Position numbers and translations under genes: made by a program. This document shows, piece by piece, positions 53,140 through 64,000 of a DNA stretch of 64,000 nucleotides (its first letter is position 1; each line of letters opens with the position of its first letter). The notes under the pieces are model-generated. The model was not told where the DNA came from. It saw only the letters and a list, made by a program, of their open reading frames with translations, and did not search any database. The stretch is from Vreelandella hamiltonii (lineage in GTDB: Bacteria; Pseudomonadota; Gammaproteobacteria; Pseudomonadales; Halomonadaceae). Where the stretch lies: assembly GCF_014651775.1 (NCBI RefSeq), contig NZ_BMXN01000006.1, positions 124,001-188,000 of the forward strand, given 5' to 3'.

Positions 53140-53727
53140 ATGAATAAAGTCTTAATGGTCGATAATTACGATAGCTTCACCTTCAACATCGTCCAGTACC
53201 TGGGGGAGCTGAATGCCGAGGTGATGACCTACCGCAACGATGAGATCACCTTGGCGCAGATGGAAGCGCTGGCACCTACCCATCTGGTGATTTCGCCGGG
53301 GCCATGTACCCCGAATGAGGCGGGCGTCTCGCTGGCTGCCATCGAACACTTCGCGGGCCGACTGCCCATTCTGGGGGTTTGTCTGGGTCATCAGGCCATC
53401 GGGCAGGTATACGGTGGCAAGGTGGTGCGCGCTCCTCAGGTGATGCACGGCAAGACGTCTGCGGTGGTACATGGTGGAGCCGGGGTGTTTGACGGTCTGG
53501 AAAATCCGCTGGAAGTCACGCGCTACCACTCGCTGGTGGTCGACCAGCACCGCTTGCCCGACTGCCTGGAAGTCACCGCCTGGACCGCAGAGAGTGACGT
53601 GACGCCGGGGCTCATCATGGGGTTTCGTCACCGTACCCTGGACGTCGAGGGCGTGCAGTTTCATCCGGAGTCGATACTCACGCGCCAGGGCCATGCGTTA
53701 TTGGCCAATTTCTTGCGACGCGGCTGA
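53140..53727 (+). CDS. trpG: anthranilate synthase glutamine amidotransferase component
   Basis: Class I glutaminase subunit, 195 residues, supplying ammonia to TrpE (and possibly PabB). It begins [21 protein letters not shown], with the oxyanion segment [13 protein letters not shown], nucleophile Cys in [12 protein letters not shown], and the His-Glu pair in [17 protein letters not shown] at 53076-53081 could be a local promoter. trpD and trpC follow. The synthase subunit gene trpE is not in the window. Confidence 0.96.
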   Translation: MNKVLMVDNYDSFTFNIVQYLGELNAEVMTYRNDEITLAQMEALAPTHLVISPGPCTPNEAGVSLAAIEHFAGRLPILGVCLGHQAIGQVYGGKVVRAPQVMHGKTSAVVHGGAGVFDGLENPLEVTRYHSLVVDQHRLPDCLEVTAWTAESDVTPGLIMGFRHRTLDVEGVQFHPESILTRQGHALLANFLRRG

Positions 53728-53763
53728 TCGCCAAATTCATACGCTTTAGGGGCTTATCTGCTC

Positions 53764-54783
53764 ATGCAAATGCGAGACGCAATTAACGCGGTGATGCGCC
53801 GCGAAGACCTCTCTTTCGATGCCATGCACGCGTTGATGCGCCAGATCATGACCGGCGAGGCCTCCGATGCACAAATTGGCGGCTTGTTGGTAGGGCTGGC
53901 CATGAAGGGTGAGAGCGCCGAGGAGATCAGCGCCGCCGCCCAGGTGATGCGCGACCTGATGAAGCGCGTCACGCTGCATGCTGATAACGTGGTGGATATC
54001 GTCGGCACCGGTGGTGATGGCGCCAATCTGTTCAATGTCTCCACGGCGGCCAGTTTTGTGGCGGCGGCAGCCGGTGCCCATGTGGCCAAGCACGGTAATC
54101 GCAGCGTTTCCTCGTCATCTGGCAGTGCGGACCTGTTTGATATCGCGGGCATCTACCTTGATTTGAAGCCGGAACAAGTGGCGCGCTGTATCGAGCAGGT
54201 GGGGGTCGGCTTCATGTTTGCCCCCAACCACCATCCGGCCATGCGCTATGCGATTGGGCCGCGTCGTGAAATGGGCGTGCGCACGCTGTTCAATATTCTT
54301 GGCCCGTTGACCAACCCGGCCGGTGCGCCCAATCAGGTGCTGGGCGTGTATTCCGCCGAACTGGTGCCGCTGATGGCCGAAGTGCTACGCAAACTGGGCA
54401 GTCGCCACGTGATGGTCGTCCACTCCGATGATGGCCTGGACGAAATTTCCCTGGCAGCCCCCACCCAGGTGGCCGAGCTGAAAGAGGGTGAGATCACCCG
54501 CTACACCATTGCCCCCGAAGCGCTGGGCATCGAGCGCCAGAGCCTGGCGGCGCTGAAAGCCACCAGTGCCGAAGATAGCCTGCGGTTAGTAAAGGCATCC
54601 CTGAGTGGCGAAGGCGCCGCGGCAGATATCGTGGCCCTGAACGCCGGTGCCGCGCTCTACTGTGCCGGCATAGCCGACAGCTTGAAAGAGGGCGTGATGG
54701 TGGCCCAGGATGCGCAGGCCTCCAAATTGCCCCTCGAAAAGCTCAGAGAGCTTTCGCACTTCACCAGTGTTTTCAAAGGATGA
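53764..54783 (+). CDS. trpD: anthranilate phosphoribosyltransferase
   Basis: Transfers the phosphoribosyl group of PRPP to anthranilate. The 339-residue protein has the family N-terminal helices ([22 protein letters not shown]), the PRPP loop [34 protein letters not shown], and the anthranilate-site [21 protein letters not shown]. Its end overlaps an in-frame ATG upstream of the preferred trpC start. Confidence 0.97.
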   Translation: MQMRDAINAVMRREDLSFDAMHALMRQIMTGEASDAQIGGLLVGLAMKGESAEEISAAAQVMRDLMKRVTLHADNVVDIVGTGGDGANLFNVSTAASFVAAAAGAHVAKHGNRSVSSSSGSADLFDIAGIYLDLKPEQVARCIEQVGVGFMFAPNHHPAMRYAIGPRREMGVRTLFNILGPLTNPAGAPNQVLGVYSAELVPLMAEVLRKLGSRHVMVVHSDDGLDEISLAAPTQVAELKEGEITRYTIAPEALGIERQSLAALKATSAEDSLRLVKASLSGEGAAADIVALNAGAALYCAGIADSLKEGVMVAQDAQASKLPLEKLRELSHFTSVFKG

Positions 54784-54791
54784 TCAACGCC

Positions 54792-55595
54792 ATGACAGAG
54801 CAGGCTACTCCCACCATTCTCACGCGCATTCTGGCTCGCAAGGACCAGGAGGTCGCCGAGCGCGAGCAGGCGGTTTCCGAACAGGACCTGTTGGCACTGG
54901 CGGGTCAGCAGAGCGCGCCGCGCGGCTTCATCGAGGCGTTGAACCAGCGCATCCAGGTGGGTGATCCTGCGGTGATTGCCGAAGTGAAGAAGGCGTCCCC
55001 CTCCAAGGGAGTCATGCGCGAGAAGTTCCACCCTGCCGACATAGCCCGCAGCTATGCCCAGGGCGGCGCCGCTTGTCTGTCGGTGCTCACGGATGCCGAC
55101 TTTTTTCAGGGCCACGAAGATTATCTGATCGCCGCGCGGGATGCCTGCGAACTGCCGGTCATTCGCAAGGACTTCATTACCCACGGCTATCAGGTGACGG
55201 AAGCGCGAGCCATTGGCGCAGACTGTATCCTGCTGATCGTGGCGGCGCTGGACGATGCGAAGCTTCGGGACCTGCATCAGCAGGCCAACGCCATGGGCAT
55301 GGACGTGCTGGTCGAAGTGCACGATGCCGATGAACTCGAGCGTGCTCTGGCGCTGAATCTCAAGCTGGTCGGCATCAATAACCGCAACCTGCATACCTTC
55401 GATACCCGCCTGGATACCACACTGGACCTGCTGACGCGCATTCCGCACAGCGTCACCGTGATCACCGAATCGGGGATTCATACCCGTGACGATGTGGAGC
55501 GCATGCGTGATCACGACGTCAACGGTTTTCTGGTAGGGGAAGCCTTCATGCGTGAAGAGGACCCGGGCCTTGCATTGAAGCGTCTGTTTTTCTGA
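54792..55595 (+). CDS. trpC: indole-3-glycerol phosphate synthase
   Basis: Closes the indole ring of the tryptophan pathway. A TIM barrel of about 267 residues, monofunctional (no TrpF domain). Motifs: [28 protein letters not shown] (catalytic Lys), [44 protein letters not shown] and [13 protein letters not shown]. The start at 54792 is placed 11 bases after AGGA; an ATG at 54780 overlaps the trpD stop and would add four residues. trpA, trpB and trpF are not in the window. Confidence 0.97.
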   Translation: MTEQATPTILTRILARKDQEVAEREQAVSEQDLLALAGQQSAPRGFIEALNQRIQVGDPAVIAEVKKASPSKGVMREKFHPADIARSYAQGGAACLSVLTDADFFQGHEDYLIAARDACELPVIRKDFITHGYQVTEARAIGADCILLIVAALDDAKLRDLHQQANAMGMDVLVEVHDADELERALALNLKLVGINNRNLHTFDTRLDTTLDLLTRIPHSVTVITESGIHTRDDVERMRDHDVNGFLVGEAFMREEDPGLALKRLFF

Positions 55596-55646
55596 TCCTG
55601 GGGGTCGAAAAAGCGCTGCGGAAAGCGGTTTTCAGGAGAGCTGCCG

Positions 55647-56155
55647 ATGTTTCAGCGTCGCCTGCTGGTGGCACTGTTGGTGTTGATCATGCTGACCCTC
55701 GCTCAGGGCGGCGTGGCCGTGTGGGCCATCGACGGCGCTCGGCAGAAGGTAGAGCTGGGCAGGCTTTCCAGTGACCTTCACGCGGGTTTTCTGGCGTTTT
55801 CCGACAGCAAGAACCAGCTGCGTACCTGGCTGGCCAACGCTCAACAGGGCGGCCAGCCAGCCGACGTGCAAGAGCGCGATTTCATTCTTCACGAGATGCA
55901 CACCCATCTTGAACGTTTGCATGTCAACAGCGACCGCCTGGCGGCCAGGATGCAGCCCTCCAGTGAGCTGACGGCTGCGCTGGTCGAGGAGCGCCAGGCG
56001 GCGCTGGCGACCTTTGATAAACTGTTGCCATGCTGCTGACGCGTTTACATGGAGGTACGCTCAGCCTGAGGGCCGCCCCTGAAGGCGGCTGTGAGGCGCT
56101 GCTGCAGCTGCCGGTGCACGCCCAGGCGGGCCCCGCGCTGAGCGTCATGAGGTAA
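55647..56155 (+). pseudogene. sensor histidine kinase with catalytic core deleted
   Basis: An N-terminal transmembrane helix and periplasmic sensor part (MFQRRLLVALLVLIMLTLAQGGVAVWAID and a helical region to about residue 125) run into LLPCC and a stop at 56039. In another frame, from about 56034, the sequence continues TRLHGGTLSLRAAPEGG and ends QLPVHAQAG...MR with a TAA at 56155. That is the extreme C-terminus of a HATPase domain. The HisKA domain with its phospho-His and nearly all of the ATPase domain are missing, so a deletion of several hundred bases with a frame change removed kinase activity. The response regulator gene follows five bases later. Confidence 0.8.
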
Positions 56156-56160
56156 TCAGG

Positions 56161-56871
56161 ATGCACATAGTCGTCATCGAAGATGACCCCAGGATTCGCG
56201 ATTTCTTGAGCAGAGGCCTGACGGCCGAAGGCTACCAGGTGGAGGCTTTCAGTGAAGGGCAGGTGGCGCTGCTGCACCTCGTGCAGTGTGCACGGGAGCC
56301 CGATCGGCAGCCGGTGGTGATTCTGGATCGGCTGCTGCCGGACATCACCGGCACCGATATCTGTCGCAGCTTGCGCACGGCGGGGGTGGCGTTCCCCATT
56401 CTGATGCTGACCGCGCTGGACAGCATTGAGGATCGTGTCTCGGGCCTGGAGTCCGGGGCCGACGACTATCTGGTCAAGCCGTTTGCCTTCGAGGAGCTGC
56501 TGGCGCGCATTGCCGCCCTGCAGCGCCGTTCCTGGGGCCACCCGGCCAGCCAGGAAGTGAACGAGCTGCGGGTGGGCGACCTGTGCCTGAATCGTGAGCA
56601 GCGTAGCGTGACCCGGGGCGGCCAGCGGATCGAGCTGACACCCAAGGAGCTGGCGATCCTCGAACTGCTGATGAGTACGCCCGGCAAGCTGTACAGCCGA
56701 GAGCGCATCCTGGCCAGTGTCTGGGGTGCCCACGAAGACCCGCTGACCAATATCGTCAATGTCTATATCCGGCGGCTGCGTAGTAAACTGGACGTACATG
56801 GTGCCGGGGAGTCATTGATCACGACCCAGCGCGGTTTTGGCTACCGTCTGGACCCCGCGCCCTCCCCGTGA
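56161..56871 (+). CDS. OmpR-family response regulator
   Basis: A 236-residue two-component regulator: receiver domain with acidic pocket IEDDP, phospho-acceptor Asp in VVILDRLLPDITGTD, conserved Thr in LMLTALD and Lys in LVKPFAFEELLAR. A winged-helix DNA-binding domain follows (LTPKELAILELLMSTPGKLYSRERIL and NIVNVYIRRLRSKL). The gene looks intact, but the adjacent sensor gene is broken, so it now lacks its genetic partner. An IS200/605-type element begins about 15 bases downstream. Confidence 0.9.
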   Translation: MHIVVIEDDPRIRDFLSRGLTAEGYQVEAFSEGQVALLHLVQCAREPDRQPVVILDRLLPDITGTDICRSLRTAGVAFPILMLTALDSIEDRVSGLESGADDYLVKPFAFEELLARIAALQRRSWGHPASQEVNELRVGDLCLNREQRSVTRGGQRIELTPKELAILELLMSTPGKLYSRERILASVWGAHEDPLTNIVNVYIRRLRSKLDVHGAGESLITTQRGFGYRLDPAPSP

Positions 56872-56963
56872 CGGGGCGGTTATCGAACATCGCGAAAAAC
56901 CTCGTACTTCTAGTGCGAGGATGGATAGCGAGGGGCGCGAGAGCGCCCCTAGTCCGGCCTCGA

Positions 56964-57366
56964 TTATTGCTCAATATACTGCTTGACCATGCTCAGGGGG
57001 GGCGCCTCCGACACTTCCCGCAAAGTAGCTTGGACTCCACAGCGAGTTCTTCCGGTAGGCGGGCTGCACCGGTTCAGGGTGTAGTAACTTCATCCGCCGG
57101 CTGGATACCCCCTTCAAACTATTCACCAGCTTGGATACCGCCACTTTGGGTGGAAAGTTGACAAGCAAATGGACGTGATCGGTTTCACCGTTGAACTCCT
57201 GTAGCTCCGCCTCGAAGTCCCGACACACTCGGTCGAAAAGCAATTCGAGGGAGTTGAGATGCGCGCCGGTGAACACCTTGCCCCGATACCTGGTGACAAA
57301 TACCAAATGGGCATGGAGTTTAAAAAGGCAGTGTCTTCCTGTTCTGATAGCTTGTTTGGTTTCCAT
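56964..57366 (-). pseudogene. tnpA: IS200-type Y1 transposase TnpA, frameshifted at the C-terminus
   Basis: Begins METKQAIRTGRHCLFKLHAHLVFVTRYRG and has the HUH motif in TDHVHLLVNFPP, typical of Y1 single-strand transposases. After SPSYFAGSVGGAP the frame runs into PEHGQAVY and stops at 56971. In the next frame the expected ending LSMVKQYIEQ and a stop at 56964 is present. The shift is at a run of seven G (plus strand, 56996-57002), one more than needed. As sequenced the protein lacks the catalytic Tyr of QYIEQ, so it should be inactive. A sequencing error in the G run is possible. Confidence 0.8.
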
Positions 57367-57387
57367 AGACCAAGTATATTCGAAGCC

Positions 57388-58449
57388 ATGAAGCAGACCA
57401 AGACCCTCAAGGTTCGAGTGAAGGACAAACACGCCGCCGAGCTTAACCGCATGGCCCGCAGCGTGAATTTTGTTTGGAACTACCTCAACGAACTGTCTTC
57501 CCGAGCCATTCGGGAGAAAGGTCTGTTTCTGTCTGCCTACGACATGCACCCCTATACCAAGGGTGCTGGCAAGGACCTCGGCCTGCACAGCCAAACGCTG
57601 CAATGCATCGCTGCTGAATACGTTGCCCGCCGCAAGCAGTTCAAAAAGCCCCGCTTGAATTGGCGCAAGTCCGGCGGTGTACGCCGCTCACTTGGCTGGA
57701 TTCCGGTCAATACCGGCGCGGCCAAGTGGAAGAACGGGCAGGTATTTCACAACGGCACCTACTTCAAGGTGTGGGATAGCTACGGCCTGTCGACATACAA
57801 GTTCCGTGCCGGCAGTTTCAACGAAGATAGCCGGGGCCGGTGGTATTTCAATGTTGCGGTCGAGGTGGACGTGCAGCCGACGCTTGGGCAGGGCGCCGTT
57901 GGCATCGACCTTGGGCTCAAGGATGTGGCCACCTGTAGCGATGGAGGAAGGCTGGAAAACAGCCGCTTCTACCGCCGCATGGAAGACCAGTTGGCGACAG
58001 CCCAACGTGCCCGCAACAAGCGGCGGGTAAAAGCTATTCACGCCAAGATCAAGAACCGTCGCCAGGACGCGCAGCACAAGTTTTCCCGGAAACTCGTCAA
58101 CCAGTACGGCGAAATCGTCGTGGGCGATGTTTCCTCAACCAGGCTCGCGAAGACCAGGATGGCCAAAAGCGTCTACGACGCTGGCTGGTCACAACTGAAA
58201 ACGATGCTGGAATATAAATGCGCTCACGCAGGCATCGTCTTCAGGGTCGTTCGCGAAACCAACACCACCCGCGCCTGTTCGTCGTGCGGCTCGCTTAGCG
58301 GGCCGCAGGGCGTCAACGGGTTGCGAGTAAGGGTCTGGGAGTGCGTGGAGTGTGGTGTACTCCACGACCGGGACGTGAATGCGGCCCGGAATATCCTCAG
58401 CCTCGGGGCAGGACGTTGCCCTCAAGAAGTTGGAATCCCCGTCCTTTAG
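57388..58449 (+). CDS. tnpB: TnpB-type RNA-guided nuclease of the IS605 element
   Basis: A 353-residue TnpB. It has an N-terminal helical/RNA-binding part and a RuvC-like nuclease domain: Asp174 in GIDLGLKDV and Asp329 in HDRDVNAARNIL are present. The position of the middle catalytic Glu reads Gly246 in EIVVGDVSST. A zinc finger is formed by C297/C300 and C319/C322. Glu290 in RVVRETNTTRACSSC is a candidate alternative catalytic residue. The ATG at 57388 is chosen because the family homology begins there. TnpB proteins cut DNA guided by an RNA from the element's right end, helping the IS persist. Confidence 0.88.
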   Translation: MKQTKTLKVRVKDKHAAELNRMARSVNFVWNYLNELSSRAIREKGLFLSAYDMHPYTKGAGKDLGLHSQTLQCIAAEYVARRKQFKKPRLNWRKSGGVRRSLGWIPVNTGAAKWKNGQVFHNGTYFKVWDSYGLSTYKFRAGSFNEDSRGRWYFNVAVEVDVQPTLGQGAVGIDLGLKDVATCSDGGRLENSRFYRRMEDQLATAQRARNKRRVKAIHAKIKNRRQDAQHKFSRKLVNQYGEIVVGDVSSTRLAKTRMAKSVYDAGWSQLKTMLEYKCAHAGIVFRVVRETNTTRACSSCGSLSGPQGVNGLRVRVWECVECGVLHDRDVNAARNILSLGAGRCPQEVGIPVL

Positions 58450-58460
58450 GGCGGGGAGGA
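58290..58460 (+). ncRNA. probable TnpB guide (omega/reRNA) at the right end
   Basis: In IS605-type elements the guide RNA scaffold overlaps the 3' end of tnpB and the right-end hairpin, and the guide reads out into flanking DNA. Here the hairpin at 58437-58456 directly follows the tnpB stop. The bases after the element end (from about 58467) would be the guide. Coordinates of the RNA are estimated from the family, not read from a promoter. Confidence 0.35.
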
Positions 58461-58511
58461 CGTCAACAGCAGGAAGAGAGCTAACGGATTAGCGGCAACC
58501 GCCGGAAAACC

Positions 58512-58550
58512 AAAGGGCCTGCTGGAGACAGCAGGCCCTTCGCGTTGCGG
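58512..58550 (-). terminator. terminator of the ydiJ-type gene
   Basis: Twelve-base-pair stem AAGGGCCTGCTG / CAGCAGGCCCTT with a GAGA loop (58512-58539). Read on the minus strand it follows the stop codon by about 20 bases and is followed by TTTGGTTTT. Confidence 0.8.
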
Positions 58551-58560
58551 TTCGAGGCGG

Positions 58561-61500
58561 TTATTGGCTACGCAGGCAGTGGAGCAGCGCCTGAAGCGGA
58601 TGAGCCAGCGTTTGCGCTGAGTAACGCTTCACCTGGCTACGGCACGAGTACCCGGTGGCCAGCAGCTTGCCTGCGTTCTCTTCGGCCTCTACCTGAGGCT
58701 GCCAAGACTGGGCGTAGATGGTTTTGGAGGTGGCGACGTTACGGCTTTCATGGCCGTAAGTACCCGACATGCCGCAGCAGCCCGTGGTGGCCAGCTCCAG
58801 CTGCAAGCCAAAGGCAGCAAACACCTGCTGCCACGCTTTGGGGCTGCCCGGCGCGTTGGTTTTTTCGGTGCAATGGGAAAGCAGCTTGTAGCCCGGGTCA
58901 TTCAGCTTCACCGGGCTGGGATTGAGCGTGTTGACACGGGTAGCAAGCCACTCCTGCAGCATCAGCACCGTGGGCACCTGTTCGCTGCCCAGCGCTTTGA
59001 CGTACTCCTGGCGATAGGTCAGCGTCATGGCTGGGTCGATGCCTACCATGGGCACGTCGAACTCGCTCAGCGCCCGCAGGCGCCTGGCCTGCTTGGCCGC
59101 GGTGCGCTCGAAGGCACCTAAAAAGCCTTGTACGTGGAGCGGCTTACCGTTGGTGGAAAACGGCATCACGAACACGCGCAGGTTCAGCCGCGACAGCAGC
59201 TCTACGACATCCATCACCAGCCTGGCTTCGAAGTGAGTCGTGAACGCGTCCTGCACGATGATCACGCTCTGCGCGCGCTGCTGTTCGGTGAGCAGGGCCA
59301 GTGACGTAGGCGTGGCTTCTGCCACCCCCCAGGCACGCAGCTGCTTTTTCACGCTGGCGCGGGAGAGCGTGGGGGAGTCGCTGATGCCGAGCCCTTTGTG
59401 CATCAGTTGGGTGACCCAGCGCTGCCCCAGGGCGGCGTTATACAGAGGGGCGATCCTGGTCAGCGCGGGCAGCATGAACTCGGTGCCCCCGATCACGTAG
59501 TCGCGCAGCGGGCGCAAATAGCGGCCGTGGTAGACCTCCAGGAACTGCGCACGGAACTGAGGCACGTGGACCTTGATAGGGCACTGGCCTGCGCAGGATT
59601 TGCACGCCAGGCAGCCTGCCATGGCATCGTACACTTCGTGGGAGTAGTCGTGGTGCTGCTGACGGCTGAGGGTGTTCATCACTCGCTTGGGAAAGCTCTT
59701 GATAAAGCCCCAGCTGCGTTCGGCCTTCTTCTTGCGCGACTCTTCGACCACGTCGATGCCTGCCTGAGACTGCAAGCGCAGCCATTCCCGGATCAGGCTG
59801 GCACGGCCTTTGGGAGAGTGTCGGCGGTCGCGGGTGGCCTTCCACGACGGGCACATGGGGTCGTCCACATCGTAGTTGTAGCAGGCGCCGTTGCCGTTGC
59901 AGTAAACCGCTGCGTCGTAAGCCTGCCAGGCGCGTTCGTCGATGGTGCGGTCCAGCTGGCCGCGCATCGTTACGCCATCCACGCGCAGCAGCTCCGGGTC
60001 GCTCTGTCTGGCGATCAGCGGGGCATTTTCAGCGGGCGAGGCGATCTTGCCAGGGTTGAGCTGGTTATGCGGGTCGAAGGCCGCCTTGATCTGCTGCAGG
60101 CAAGGGTACAGCTCACCAAAGAAGGTGGGGCCATACTCCGAACGCACGCCCTTGCCATGTTCACCCCACAGCAGCCCGCCATATTTCTGGGTCAGGGCGA
60201 CCACTTCATCGGAAATCTCCCGAATCAGCGCTTGCTGCTCGGGGTCTTTCATGTCCAGTGCCGGGCGCACGTGCAGCACCCCCGCATCCACATGGCCGAA
60301 CATGCCGTAGGAGAGCTGGCGAGCATCCAGTGCCGCGCGGAACTCGGCGATGAACTCGGCCAGGTGTTCCGGCGGCACGGCGGTATCTTCCACGAAGGGT
60401 AGCGGGCGCTTTTCTCCCTGCACATTGCCCAGCAGGCCCACCGAGCGCTTGCGCATGGCGTAGACTTTCTGAATTTGTGGGCGGCCTTCCGCCAAGGTGT
60501 AGCCCAGCCGCTCGACGCGGGTGTCCTGGCCAAGGTGCCGGGTGAATGCCGCCACTCGCTCGGCCAGCGTATCGGCGTCGTCGTCGTTGAACTCGATCAG
60601 GTTGATGCCCTGTATGGGCGTGCTGCCCGCCGGGAAGAACTCGGCCACGCTGTCCCAGACGAAATCTTCCATGGCTAGCTGCAGCACCGTGTCGCCCACG
60701 GTCTCGATGGAGGTAGGGCGAGCGCTACTGGCCATCAGCGCCTTGGCATCGCGCAGCGCATCCATGAAGCTGGCATAGCGAACGTTCACCAGCGTCGCGT
60801 ACTTCGGAATCGGCAGCACGTTCAGCACCGCCTCGTTCAGGAAGCCCAGCGAGCCTTCGGAGCCACACAGCAGGCTGTTCAGGTTGAGCTGGCCGTCCTC
60901 ACGCAGATGGGCCAGGTCATAGCCGGTCAGGCAGCGGTTGAGCGGGGGGAACTTGGCGTCGATCAACGCCTTCTGCTGGTCGATGATGGTGGCAGCGGTA
61001 CGGTGTACTTTCCCCAGTACGCCTTCCTCGGCCAGTGCTTGCTGCTCCTCTTCCTCGCTCAGCGGGCGGCTGTGCAGGTGCTGCCCACCGAGCAGGATGG
61101 TATCCAGCGCCAGTACGTGATGGCGGGTCTTGCCATATTCGCAGCTGCCCTGGCCGCTGGCATCGGTGGAAATCATGCCACCGATGGTGGCCCGATTGGA
61201 GGTCGACAGTTCGGGGGCGAAAAATAGCCCGTGGGGTTTCAGAGCGGCGTTCAACTGGTCCTTGACCACCCCGGCCTGCACCCGCACCCGCCGTGCTTCC
61301 ACGTCGATCTCGAGGATCTGGTTCATGTGGCGGGAAACGTCCACCACGATGCCGTCGGTCAGCGATTGGCCATTGGTGCCGGTGCCGCCACCTCTGGGGG
61401 TCAGCACCACTTCCCGGTGGGGCAGCTCGGCAGCCAGCTTGGCCAAGCGCTCCAGGTCTTCGGCGTGCCTGGGGAAGACCGCTGCCTGGGGCAGGCGCTG

Positions 61501-61656
61501 ATAAATCGAGTTGTCGGTGGCCAGCACGGTGCGGTTGGCGTAATCCGGGGCGATTTCGCCCTCGAAACCGCGGGCGCGCAGGGCGTCGAGGAAGCGGACG
61601 TAGTGGCCCTTCAAACGTTCAGCGGGGGCCGTGCGGGTATCCAGAGATGCAATCAT
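58561..61656 (-). CDS. ydiJ: FAD/Fe-S D-2-hydroxyacid dehydrogenase, YdiJ family
   Basis: A 1031-residue fusion: FAD-binding PCMH domain (PRHAEDLERLAKLAAELPHREVVLTPRGGGTGTNGQSL), FAD oxidase C-terminal domain (FGHVDAGVLHVRPALDM), then a ferredoxin-like part with CLACKSCAGQCPI, and a C-terminal CCG-type domain ending TTGCCGMSGTYGHE. The same order and size occur in E. coli YdiJ, reported to oxidise D-2-hydroxyglutarate. D-lactate is another possible substrate. The ATG at 61656 matches YdiJ starts; an ATG at 61674 adds six residues. Confidence 0.9.
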   Translation of the reverse strand: MIASLDTRTAPAERLKGHYVRFLDALRARGFEGEIAPDYANRTVLATDNSIYQRLPQAAVFPRHAEDLERLAKLAAELPHREVVLTPRGGGTGTNGQSLTDGIVVDVSRHMNQILEIDVEARRVRVQAGVVKDQLNAALKPHGLFFAPELSTSNRATIGGMISTDASGQGSCEYGKTRHHVLALDTILLGGQHLHSRPLSEEEEQQALAEEGVLGKVHRTAATIIDQQKALIDAKFPPLNRCLTGYDLAHLREDGQLNLNSLLCGSEGSLGFLNEAVLNVLPIPKYATLVNVRYASFMDALRDAKALMASSARPTSIETVGDTVLQLAMEDFVWDSVAEFFPAGSTPIQGINLIEFNDDDADTLAERVAAFTRHLGQDTRVERLGYTLAEGRPQIQKVYAMRKRSVGLLGNVQGEKRPLPFVEDTAVPPEHLAEFIAEFRAALDARQLSYGMFGHVDAGVLHVRPALDMKDPEQQALIREISDEVVALTQKYGGLLWGEHGKGVRSEYGPTFFGELYPCLQQIKAAFDPHNQLNPGKIASPAENAPLIARQSDPELLRVDGVTMRGQLDRTIDERAWQAYDAAVYCNGNGACYNYDVDDPMCPSWKATRDRRHSPKGRASLIREWLRLQSQAGIDVVEESRKKKAERSWGFIKSFPKRVMNTLSRQQHHDYSHEVYDAMAGCLACKSCAGQCPIKVHVPQFRAQFLEVYHGRYLRPLRDYVIGGTEFMLPALTRIAPLYNAALGQRWVTQLMHKGLGISDSPTLSRASVKKQLRAWGVAEATPTSLALLTEQQRAQSVIIVQDAFTTHFEARLVMDVVELLSRLNLRVFVMPFSTNGKPLHVQGFLGAFERTAAKQARRLRALSEFDVPMVGIDPAMTLTYRQEYVKALGSEQVPTVLMLQEWLATRVNTLNPSPVKLNDPGYKLLSHCTEKTNAPGSPKAWQQVFAAFGLQLELATTGCCGMSGTYGHESRNVATSKTIYAQSWQPQVEAEENAGKLLATGYSCRSQVKRYSAQTLAHPLQALLHCLRSQ

Positions 61657-61949
61657 GGTGAATCGAGCCGTCACTGCTGGGGGCGAATAGGGGAATAGCG
61701 TACTTTACCCCAGCTACTCCAGGCGTGCATCTTGCCTGGCCGTTGGCGCTGGCGAGACCGAGAGAGATTATGGTTGCTCAGTATGGTGAGGCTTTGCACT
61801 ACCTTAGCTTTAAAATGCAGCGTTTTGCTATAGCCAAACGCCTACAATCTTCATGTCCGCTTTTCCCTCGTACAATGGCCATGGCTCCCGTCCGCGCTTT
61901 TGCCTACAATGGTCGCCTTTGTCGCGCCCTGGGCGGCGCGTGTCATTGA

Positions 61950-64000
<2,051 letters not shown>

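Larger units (their letters stand above)
56885..58467. mobile_element. IS200/IS605-family insertion sequence
   Basis: Divergent tnpA (minus) and tnpB (plus), the IS605 arrangement. A left-end hairpin CCTCG-N11-CGAGG lies at 56900-56920, and the right-end hairpin CCCCG-N10-CGGGG at 58437-58456 with the usual TTTAGGG core just after the tnpB stop. The exact ends are estimated, as these elements have no terminal inverted repeats or target duplication. It sits between the response regulator gene and the ydiJ-type gene. Confidence 0.85.

Noticed and set aside
57259..57387. N-terminal extension of tnpB by 43 codons
   Set aside because: It overlaps the start of the divergent tnpA and does not look like TnpB; family similarity begins at the ATG at 57388.

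Overview
The window reads as chromosome of a halophilic gammaproteobacterium, most likely Halomonas or a close relative in the Halomonadaceae. This is inferred from the high-GC, acidic-residue-rich coding style and from gene order: prs / tRNA-Gln / ispE / lolB, hemA-prfA-prmC, rpe / ndh / gph, trpGDC and serS. No database search was possible. All family names rest on motifs and recalled family patterns.

Layout. 1-9300: core genes on both strands (prs, tRNA-Gln, ispE, lolB, a TPR lipoprotein, hemA, prfA, prmC, an Lrp-type regulator, a MoeB/ThiF-type adenylyltransferase). 9300-12800: two divergent bactofilin-type genes, then ahpC-ahpF with an internal terminator. 13168-17329: a polyamine ABC importer (potFGHI). 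17337-26000: a CPxCG protein, a DUF3617 protein, an RND efflux pump with its adaptor, a HI0933-type flavoprotein, a yqjD/yqjE/yqjK-like membrane trio and an outer membrane phospholipase A. 26173-33574: an MscK-type channel, a TlyA-type rRNA methyltransferase and a pair made of an ATP-grasp ligase and a large papain-like protein. 33783-40107: DUF1820, SH3/YgiM, tpm, a YajG-type lipoprotein and a sulfate importer (cysA, cysW, cysT, sbp). 40332-44069: rpe, ndh, gph and an orphan metal-binding lipocalin-free ABC receptor (ZnuA/SitA class).

44070-53140 is accessory DNA that looks lower in GC. Its centre is an eight-gene leftward operon (51200 to 45142) with a divergent Lrp/AsnC regulator. It encodes a Dabb-domain protein, a DUF2000 protein, a PaaK-type adenylate-forming enzyme, a branched-chain-type aminotransferase, a BacA-like prephenate decarboxylase, an AhpD/CMD-like protein, an ornithine-cyclodeaminase/mu-crystallin-type reductase and a LysE/RhtB amino-acid exporter. 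The roles match those of bacilysin/anticapsin or dihydrophenylalanine pathways, but the gene set differs. I read it as a probably undescribed pathway that diverts prephenate to a non-proteinogenic amino acid or amide and exports it. Both flanks hold gene debris. On the right flank a trp leader peptide with tandem Trp codons survives, but trpE is absent and trpG follows.

53140-64000: trpG-trpD-trpC, a two-component system whose sensor kinase has lost its catalytic core, an IS200/IS605-type element (tnpA frameshifted, tnpB with an unusual RuvC site), a YdiJ-type FAD/Fe-S D-2-hydroxyacid dehydrogenase, serS, and a SIMPL-domain protein cut by the window edge.
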